Source of the DNA: Haematococcus lacustris
Taxonomy: Eukaryota > Chlorophyta > Chlorophyceae > Chlamydomonadales > Haematococcaceae
Reading direction: 5' to 3'
Length of the DNA stretch: 64,000 bases
Assembly (NCBI GenBank): GCA_030144725.1
Contig: JASKMD010000017.1
Coordinates: 11,996,409-12,060,408 of the forward strand
Numbering within the stretch: position 1 is the first letter of the stretch; the number at the start of each line of letters is the position of its first letter. Below the pieces are notes generated by a model. That model searched no databases and had not been told where the DNA came from. It saw nothing but the letters and a program-made list of their open reading frames with translations. The position numbers and the translations under genes are program-made. This document shows, piece after piece, positions 55,741 through 64,000 of this stretch.

Positions 55741-56389
55741 TTCACCTGAACCCGGTCAAAGTCGGTTGGCAGAGCACAACTGCTCTGCAGGCCATAGCGT
55801 TTCTGTGCAGAGGTTGGTGCACGTTTTGTTTGGTTCAGTGGGGATGCCTCAGCTGCCTACCTGCTCTTGGATTGATTGCAAGTAGCGTCACATTTGCCAG
55901 CTCCTTGGCTGAGTGCGAATACTGTCGCGCTTTGCATGGCTATTGCATGAGTTATTGCATGGATGGTAATTGCATGAGCAGTACCTCTTGAAGTCTCTAG
56001 GCACCAGGCCAACCAATGCCCATACAACGATTTACATAATGTTATGGATTGCAATGTCCATGTCTCCATGCCAGTTTGCGAGAACTCACTCTACACCTTC
56101 ACTATTGTCACAGCCCAGGGGAGCCAACCACCAGACAAACTTCATGCGGAGTGGCCGTGCTGAGCAATCCATTCAGTCCATACTGTTTAGCTACAGGCCT
56201 TCTGTTAATACCGAGCTACTGAGCTCGGCTGTTTCGGCAGCAATGCAAACATCTGTCCCTAACAAGTCACCCCAACAATTATAACCCTGTTTTGCGGTCA
56301 CCCTCGGTTGCGCCATCTTGACAGCCTTGCTGTAAGTACCCCTATTGGTGGGCAGCTAGGTGCTGCGTGGTAGAGCTGGGCACATGTGT
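55741..56389. other. Intergenic, MECR 3' side
   Basis: TATTGCATGAGTTATTGCAT short repeats near 55942-55980. No gene seen; MECR 3' UTR lies here. Confidence 0.4.
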
Positions 56390-59300
56390 TCATGAGGACA
56401 GCATGTCCAGGAGTACCTTGGCTCCAGTAGAGGGTGCGGCTAGTGCCTCCCTCCACTGCGCCAGAGGAAAGCGCACCGTCCTGCAACAAGCGCCACAGCA
56501 GCAGCCGCACTGTGCCAGGGCCGATGCCTCGGCCAGCTGTTTGTAGCCCAGGCAGCCAGGGCCGAGGTCAGAGTCAGGGTAAGCCGTTCCGACCCCTGGC
56601 AGGCCTTTTCGGGTTAACGTGCCCCGGTGGCTGACTGCACACTCATTCTTATTCACACACATTCTTCTTCATGCCACTACAGGCGGTGGTGTGCCTGCAT
56701 GCCTTGCCCTGCCATGCTTTGCACGCCGTACCGGCCTGCATCGCTTCTGCCCTGCCCCTGCCCCGGCCCCCGCCCCCGCCCCCGCCCGCCCGGCGCCACC
56801 CCACCTGGTGTGCAGCTGACCCTGTGCAGCCAGCTTGGCCAGATAGTCCAGGGCGGCGGCACGCTTCACAGCGCCCTGCTCCCGGGCAAACCTGGGCACA
56901 CGTTCAACGTCCAGGCACACCAGGCTGGAGGGGCCCGCACCCCACCCCAGCCCCGGCCCAATCATGCAGTCCGTGCCCAGCCCTTTCCCCTGACCCAACA
57001 ACAGCTCTAGCCACGCCTGGACGACTGGAGGCGCATGTGCTGCAGCTACCCATTGCGGTGTCCAAGTGGACGGCACACCGGCGAATGCCATGTGATGATG
57101 GTGGTGAAGTAGGTGGTGATGGTGGTGATGATGGTGGTGGTGATGGCCACCTCTGCTTGCTGAGTGGCATGTGGCCCCTGGCCTGAGGCACATCAGCATA
57201 CGGACCGCACACCCAGACCACACACCACATGCCCTGCAAGCTGATCTGCGGGGGCAGCCCACCATGGCCATGGCCAGTGCCTGTCAGTAACTTATAGCCT
57301 GTCTGTTGAGGTAGGTAAGGGCACGTTGTGAGTGGACGGTCCCCCGGGCACACAGCCCAGCCTCCCTGCCACCCTTGATGTCATGTGTTGTTGACGGCCT
57401 GACAGGAATTTGACCTCCCTCTCCCCTCCCCCTCCCTCTCAGCTTCCTTCTCCCCTCCCTCTCCCCTTCCCCTCCTTCCTGTTCCTGCTGCTTGTCTTCT
57501 GAGCTGCTTATCGAGAGGGTGCAGGCCTTACCTGCCACTGAGCCAGAAGCCCTTGAACTGCAGGTCCTTGAAGATCAGAAGGGAGGTGGGGATGGTGACC
57601 GGCTGCATGCTCATGCCGCCATAGGTGACCAGGGTCCCCCCTTCACCCAAAACCTGGGCAAGCAGCAGGGGTCGGGGTCGGGTGAAGGAGGTAAAGTGGC
57701 AGCCCTATGTCTCGTCCATGCTTAAGACTGTTGGCAATGCCAATGCCCCTGCTGCTACTGCTGCTGCTACTGCTGCCGCTGCTACTGCTGCTGCTACTGC
57801 TGCCGCTGCTACTGCTGCTTCTGCTGCTACTGCTGCCGCTGCTACTGCTGCTGCTGCTGCTGCTGCTGCTAACCTTGCACACGGCCAAGGCTGATGTGCC
57901 CCCAACACAGTTGAGGCCTAGCAGGGGCGTTGGACCCAGCTTGGCTGCCTCTGCAGGAAACAAGGCAGGGAGGCAAGAACTGGAGGGCAAGGGGTGCTGG
58001 ATGGTCAGGCAGGCTGGAAGATCAGGCTCAGCCAGGACACAGTGATGCAGCAGCAGCAGCAGGTGTGGCAGCAGGTGTGGCAGCGGCAGCCTTGTGAGCA
58101 GTTCGAGCAGTGACTCGCACGCTTCAAGAAGGTGGTGGAGTGTGGCAGCAGCAGGAGGGTGAGGGTGGCAGTGGTGGCTGCACGCACTGAGGTCCTCCTT
58201 GAGGGCAGAGTCAGTGGTGACCAGGTCAGCCCCCAGGCCCTTCAGCCGCTGCACGGTGGCCTCCCAGTCAGGCCGGGGCCGGATCACGCTCACGGTCTTC
58301 ACACCGCGGGCACGGGCCAGCTGGGTGACCAGCTGCAAGGCGGGGCAAGGGGAAAGGGGAGGGGCATGGGTTGATAGAGTAGGCACCAGCTGCCAGTCTG
58401 TGTGTGCGTGGGTGTGGAGGAAGGGGTGGAGGGGCTGTGCAGGTGCCTGACCTGCAGCCTGCACAGGGCCATACCTGGCAAGGTGGCTTTGGCTACTGAA
58501 GTGAAGGACGGGAGGTGGGAGCTGGTGTGCTGGGCAGGGCAGGTGAGCCAGGGCAGAGGGGGCTGAGGGGATGGCAAAGGAGGGGTAAGGGAGGGGGCTA
58601 ACCCTAACAAGATACCAGCCAACCTTTACAGGCAGAAGCATCAAAGGGACAATGTACGGAAGGAGGTAGGCGGGCAGTGGAAGGAGGTAGGAGGTAGGTG
58701 GAGTAGCTAGGAGGGAAAGATGACTCCAGGGATATCCAGGGATATTAATGGGGGATGAAAAGTGGGCTCAGGATATAAATGGGGGATGTAGCTAAAAGAG
58801 CATAGGGATAGAATAGGGTAGGGAGGCCTGCCCGGCTAGCCTGGGTGAGGGGCGCCCCCTGGTGAGGCGCTGTTGGCCAGGGCTGCCGGGCGTGCCCCTG
58901 AGCCCACCTGGCCCACAGCGCTGGTCCCGCCGTTCTGGACTATGACGTCGCCCTCCTTCAGCTCCACAAATGTCTCCAGCATGGCCAAGGCTGTGGGTGG
59001 GCTGACCATGGCAGGAGCAGGGGCAGCAGGGGCGGCAAGGGCGTCAGGAGCAGCACCAGGTGCTGGCGGAGCAGCGAGAGCAGCACTCCTTTGGTCAAAG
59101 CATGTGAGTGCGGCATGGTGTATATGCCTGGCAGCCTCCTCACTGAGCACCAATGAGGGGTTGTGGGAGCGACGACATCCCACCAGCCTCCCCGGCTCAG
59201 CCTCCACTCCTGGCATAGCCCCCTCGGCCCTCCAGGCCGTACCCTACCGCCCTGCATGTTGCACTTGCCCTCCCTGCCTGCCCCTGTGCAAATGCAGGCC

Positions 59301-59766
59301 ATGGTTGCCACATCCCCGCCCCTGTCTGGCCGCCCCTCGGCCCTGCTGCGTAGCGCGGTCAGCCCCTGGCCACCCGCCCGCCCCTCACTTGATGCACAGT
59401 GTGGCCGCGGCCTCCAGTGGGGTGTCCGGGTGCAGGGCATGGAAGGCTGAGGCACGCACCAGTGCACGCTGGCGCCAGGTGCCCTGGGCGGGCTCCAGGG
59501 GTACAACCAGGTCACCCTCCCGGCAGTGTTCCACCTGGTGCAGTACAGCAGTATAGGACCGTCGTCCTCACCACCTACCAGCCCACCTGCCTGCCCACCT
59601 GCCCGCCTGCCCGCCGGCCCGCCTGCCTGCCTGCCCGCCTGCCCGCCTGCCCGCCTGCCCGCCTGCCCGCCTGCCCGCCTGCCCGCCTGCCCGCCTGCCC
59701 GCCTGCCCGCCTGCCCGCCTGCCCGCCTGCCCGCCTACCCGCCTGCCCGCCTGCCTGCCTGCCTGT

Positions 59767-59809
<43 letters not shown>

Positions 59810-60252
59810 CTTGCCTGCTCGTCTGGTAAGAGCTACTGCTGAGCAACTTCTCACCCCTGGGCCTGCTGCCAGCACGCGCGCCACGCCCTCATGGCCAGGT
59901 GTCCCTGGCAGCGTTGGCTGTAGGGGGTACTTCCCTTGAACGGTGTTGATGTCACTGGGGTTTATAGGCGCCTACGTAGGCAGGATGCCAACTGTAGGGC
60001 AAAGGCCTGGCGTTCAGCAGAGAATAATGGACCCACTAGCAGGAACTGGACAGCCATCTCCCCGTGACCGGGGTCAGCTAGCGGTCCTGACTCTACAAGA
60101 CGCAGCACGTCAGCGGGCTCCCCGGGAGCATCGTACACTAAGGACAATGACTGTGACGTCGCTGCGCCCGCGATGTGCCGGCAGGCCTGCATCGCGCGCC
60201 TCAGAGCAGGGAAGCGTGGATAGCAGGAAAGGAGTTGCCGGGTTGACAGCAT
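56390..60252 (-). CDS. MECR: Trans-2-enoyl-ACP/CoA reductase, mitochondrial type (MECR/ETR1)
   Basis: Nine exons (minus): 60252-60037, 59971-59855, 59534-59389, 59001-58908, 58332-58188, 57950-57874, 57653-57532, 56891-56805, 56480-56390; 364 aa, all phases consistent. Residues 1-30 ([20 protein letters not shown]) form an Arg-rich, acid-free presequence. The medium-chain dehydrogenase/reductase fold follows: [80 protein letters not shown], the NADPH site [20 protein letters not shown] with [50 protein letters not shown] and [13 protein letters not shown]. The catalytic Tyr in the YxxQG-type position is represented by the segment NTVQGKY. It catalyses the last step of mitochondrial fatty acid synthesis, feeding lipoate. 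Introns carry three simple repeats. Confidence 0.92.
57735..57872. repeat. (CTG)n/(CTGCTA)n trinucleotide array
   Basis: Mixed CTG, CTA and CCG triplets; in MECR sense (AGC)n within the intron whose 5' splice site is at 57873, immediately adjoining the donor. Confidence 0.95.
59582..59818. repeat. (GCCTGCCC)n then (CCTG)n array
   Basis: An 8-bp unit (GCCTGCCC, ~17 units) grades into a 4-bp unit (CCTG) from about 59745. It lies in the MECR intron between exons 59971-59855 and 59534-59389. Confidence 0.97.
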
Positions 60253-60886
60253 GGCAGGGTGTGCGTCCGATGCCAGTTGGCAATAGACGGAGCGTGATCA
60301 CTCGATTTCCGACATGAGCTTACTAATCTCGATGCAGTCAATCAACACAGCGGTCCGTATACCCACTGCGATGCGCTTGCTTGTGACTATTATGGCTCCT
60401 GCGGGAGAGAGTACGAGCGACGCCGGAACGAGCGGCAGCCATGAAGATGGGTCCACAATTAAGAGATGAGGCTATGCCTGTCCGAGGGGACGGGGACAGC
60501 AAAGGGATACCTACAGGGCTGTAATTAGTAGCCAGGAACTAACTCGGTAAGCGTGCGCATATGCACCACCAGCCTCACCTGCCCGGGTCTGGCTGGGCGG
60601 CGCGGCCCGGCCAGCTGCTCAGCCCCATGGGACGCGGCCCCGGCACGACTGCACAGCGGCGTAGTCCGAGACTCCGTTCTCTGGTGAGCACATCGACATC
60701 GCCGTGTGTGCTGCTCATTGCCCACACATCCCAGTTCTAAGTCTCACAAAAGTGGCCCAGCGAATTCAAGCGTGACACGGTCTAGACTAGCTCAGTCCAT
60801 ACACACACTGCTTGCTGCTTAAGTTTTGAAAGACGCAGACCCAGGAGTGGCGTTGAGCCGCAGCAAGTGCGAGGAGCGCACGAGGG
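60253..60886. other. Divergent promoter of MECR and RIB72
   Basis: 634 bp between two start codons facing away from each other. No TATA box or repeat is clear. No gene. Confidence 0.5.
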
Positions 60887-63800
60887 ATGTCGAACAACCC
60901 GCCTATTCCCAAGCTGCCTGGGTACACCGTGTCGCTGCCCGTAAGTCCTTAGCACTCGCGAAATGTATGCACAAAACACGCCGAGCGATTAAACTACGTG
61001 CTCATTGCTGCCGCAGCAATCCCTGGGTGACAAAAGGCTAGCTAAAAATCAGACCCTGAGCTATACAAATGGCTATGCCCGTGAGGAACCTTTGCGCGAA
61101 GTTAGGGATGTAATACCTCGTGACACCCTAGCCAATCAGCTAGGCGCCACGGGAACTTTCTCAGCAACTAACAGCCCCAGCAAAACAGGCTTTGCCGACA
61201 GCCCCAGCAAGCTCCCGCAGTGGGTGGAGCAGGACCGCAAGGTGCGTAACACAGCTGCCGGTCCCCACTGTTCGATGCCAGCACACATGTTCACCAGAAA
61301 TCTGGACTCCCGCGTAGGTCCTACGTTTCTACGGCTACTTCAAAGAGTCAGTTGTGGAGAGCAACATTGAAAACCATCGAATCCGCAAGGTTGGCCAGCC
61401 ATGAAGTGCTTGCACAGCCTGCAACAGCAAATGGCAACACGTCAGGAACCATCAAGCCCTCACCCTCTGTAGGTCATTCTGTACTATTACCTGGAAGATG
61501 ACAGTATGCATGTGGCAGAGCCTCGTCAAGACAACAGTGGCATACCGCAGGTGGGGGCTTACTTGCTTTCATTGTCCTTGGTGATACGCAGTGACAGGGA
61601 CTCAGCTGTGTTGATGCCGTTATGACAACAGGGTGTCTTCATCAAGCGCCACAAGCTGACAAAAGAGGATGGCGTCAGCTTCTTCTCCCCGTCTGATTTT
61701 TTTGTGGGCGAAATGGTTACCATCTATGGCAGGACCTTCTTCCTGCTTGATGCTGACAGTTTCACCCGCCAGTTCTATAAGGAGCGTCTGAATGTGGACC
61801 TGGCAGGGGCCATGCCCTACCCTGACGACCCAGTAGACAACTACAGGGCCACCTTTGGGCTCACTCGAGGAGGCAAATGTAGGTGTTCCCTGCATCTCAT
61901 GTATCACAGAATAACATAGAAATTATAAAACAACACCAGCAGTAGCAGCAGGCTGGGTGACGGCAATGCGAGGCAGTTGCAGTATAGCACTTGTGCACTG
62001 CAGCACTGCATTGACTGTGCTACATGATGTGATGGCAATGATGCATTACTATACTGCTGCCTTGGATGCAGCTACTCAAACCATGCGCATGGATGATTTC
62101 AAGAGCTATGTGGAAGCTCGGCTAGGCAAGCCGTCACACCTGCTTGATGGCGACAGGCTGCGGCAGTTTTTGGAGCACAACAAACAGGTATGATGTCAGA
62201 AACTGCTGGGCTGGCAGCAGGAAGGGTTGCTTTTGTCATACCACATCCCTGTGGCAAGGCCCATAACCTTCCCTCAGCATTATGCATCCCTGTCTTACCA
62301 TGCCTCCGCCACGCCCTACAGATACACTGGTCTGCACTAGACCCCTGCAGTACCATTGTGTATGGCATGATGCAGGTCCTGCGCTTCTGGTGCATCTGGG
62401 ATGACAGGCAGTCCATGTATGGTGACCGACGGCCCTATGTGCTGCATTACTTCCTTGAGGATGACACAGTGGAGATCCTGGAGATCAATGAGAACAACAG
62501 CGGGCGGGACCCCTTCCCAGTATTCCTGCGCCGCTCTCCGCTGCCAAAGTCAGTGGATTGTGACAGCATCTCGCTCGTTAGCTCATCAGGCTACGCCTAC
62601 TAACAATATGATTGGACCCTCACTGGGTAGTGATGTTTTCTCTGTATGGAGTTATGTTCCACACAGATGGCATGAGCGCCTACCACCTACACCATTGCCT
62701 GCCCCCTATTGTCCCATGTGACAGGGCTGTAGTCTAGGATAGGCATGATTGACATGCACTGATACAAGCTAACGACTGCTGCAAGGGGGTCCCCTAGCAC
62801 ACCATATTAGAGCTGCCGATGTCAGCAGTCCCTGTCATCATGACTGTGCAGGAACATCAACCGCAACACCATGACAGTCACAAGCAAAGTGAAGAAGAGT
62901 GAGTGCTACTCCCCCAGCGACTTCCGCATGGGGGCCTACATCACCGTGCTGAATCGGGACTTCATGATCCATGACGCGGACACCTTCACCAAGAACTGGT
63001 ACAAGGATCACCTGGGGTGCACAGACAGCGAGCTGGCTCCTGCAGAAGTGCGAGAGCCCATGGTGCAGCTACCTCAGCCAGCATTGCCACCATACAATGG
63101 GTGGGTGGAGGAGGGGATGGCCATCTTGACAGCTCGCATTCCTTACAGTCAGCCTGGGCATGCTTTCAGGGCATCACCTCAAAATGTCAGGAGCATAGCA
63201 GGAGGGTGGCAGGAGCAAGAGGGTGGCTTGACTGATGGATGAGCTGATTGGTGGTTGTTTTTGCCTATGCCTACAGTTGCCAATATCTCTTTTTGATGCC
63301 TGCTGTTACTCCCAAACTCTGCTGGTTGGAGCAACACCTGGATGGCATGCCTGCTCACGCTGGTTGTGCTAGACTCACGTGCCTCTCCCGCCTGCTTGTG
63401 GTTGACTGGCATCTCTGGACCTGCTGCTGGGCATTTGACAGATATGGGACCCTGGAGGACTCCTTGCAAAACTGCCTGGCACTTGTGCCCAAGCCACCTC
63501 GCCGCGACATGCACAAACTGATGAACAAGGACAAGATCATTCTACGCTTCACAGTTCGCATGCTGGAGACTGACACGCACAAGCACAGCCCGACAGACCT
63601 AGCACGCCGCTTTGTCCTGTCCTACTTCATGATGGACGACACCATTCAGGTGGGTGTGGAGATGCAGTGTGGTGCTAAAGATTGCATGCCGACATCAGCA
63701 TTTACTGTGCTACTCTGCATTGACACAGAGTGTGCACCATGAGAAGCGCTGAAGCTAGGCACCACCAAGTGCCTGACTCACCCTCACACTGGGGTCACAC

Positions 63801-64000
63801 TTGGCGTCACACTTGTTAGTGTGTGCTCGTAAGGTCATGACGTCAACTGGGTGGCAATGTTGCAGGTGTATGAGCCACCAGTCCGCAACTCAGGCATTGC
63901 TGGTGGCAAGTTCCTGGAGCGGCAACGTGTGTTTAAGCCGTCTGGCGAGGAGATCTACACCTACACTGACCTGTATGTGGGCGGTACCATCCAGATCTTC
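60887..64000 (+). CDS. RIB72: RIB72/EFHC1-type flagellar doublet microtubule protein (3' truncated by window edge)
   Basis: Exons: 60887-60940, 61017-61241, 61318-61389, 61473-61550, 61632-61878, 62072-62187, 62376-62548, 62852-63100, 63442-63649, 63866->64000; 519 aa so far, all phases agree. N-terminus MSNNPPIPKLPGYTVSLP then QTLSYTNGYAREE as in EFHC proteins. Three DM10 domains: ~94-205 (VLRFYGYFKESVVESNIENH, ILYYYLEDDSMHVAEPRQDN, FFVGEMVTIYGRTFFLLDAD); ~265-370 (VLRFWCIWDDRQSMYGDRRP, VLHYFLEDDTVEILEINENN, FRMGAYITVLNRDFMIHDAD); and from ~440 (IILRFTVRMLETDTHKH, FVLSYFMMDDTIQVYEPPVR, LYVGGTIQIF at the edge). The protein is a microtubule inner protein of the A-tubule partition ribbon in axonemes. 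The expected C-terminal EF-hands lie beyond the window. Intron 62549-62851 carries a Fanzor right end. Confidence 0.95.
62660..62795 (-). mobile_element. Solo Fanzor right end inside a RIB72 intron
   Basis: Minus strand: AGTGCATGTCAATCATG, a CTAGACTACAGCCCTGTCAC block and GGCAATGGTGTAGGTGG, in the order seen at the right ends of the 2.7-, 7.6- and 45.3-kb copies. No coding part remains. It is antisense to RIB72. Confidence 0.75.

Noticed and set aside
56669..57271. Minus-strand frame with a poly-His stretch
   Set aside because: The His codons come from CAC/CAT repeats in a MECR intron; only 56891-56805 of it is an exon.
60253..60886. tRNA or other small RNA gene in the MECR-RIB72 spacer
   Set aside because: No cloverleaf, A/B boxes or T-run pattern could be found by reading either strand.

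Overview
The window is nuclear DNA of a unicellular, flagellated green alga. Evidence: genes are split into many short exons with GT-AG (and some GC-AG) introns; several genes encode plastid-type precursors (ribosomal protein bL9 with a transit peptide, a lumenal DEG protease, a riboflavin deaminase); one gene encodes the flagellar doublet protein RIB72; TGTAA, the usual chlorophyte polyadenylation signal, follows several stop codons. Base composition is moderately GC rich, and simple-sequence arrays and mobile-element debris are abundant. The repeat families look like those I associate with chlamydomonadalean algae, Haematococcus in particular, but that assignment is inference.

Layout. 1-7.4 kb: the tail of an unidentified gene, PRPL9 (+), and a DEG1/DEG8-type protease (-). 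7.6-18 kb: Fanzor debris, a glutamine-rich membrane-protein gene (-), a DeSI-1-like PPPDE peptidase (-), and a ~0.5 kb CCCCG satellite ending beside a second Fanzor lineage. 18-27 kb: an intronless coiled-coil ORF, RIBD deaminase and BUD22 (all +). 27.7-33.3 kb: an unidentified proline/glutamine-rich protein and a YjbQ-family protein (both -). 34-41 kb: an EF-hand protein (+). 43-44.4 kb: 6-phosphogluconolactonase (-). 45-53.8 kb: a nearly full-length but broken Fanzor element, a 3 kb element with 30-bp terminal inverted repeats enclosing a 21-bp satellite, a U6 snRNA gene and another Fanzor fragment. 56.4-64 kb: the divergent pair MECR (-) and RIB72 (+, running off the end).

The genes are ordinary housekeeping, plastid, mitochondrial and flagellar genes and show no operon-like cooperation. 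The most interesting system is the Fanzor family (eukaryotic relatives of TnpB, RNA-guided nucleases): about eight relics in 64 kb, five of which share a conserved non-coding right end that is a candidate omega-RNA locus. A second notable structure is a near-perfect ~100-bp inverted repeat bracketing one exon of BUD22. Exon models were built by hand from splice consensus, reading-frame phase and family motifs; first exons are the least certain parts.
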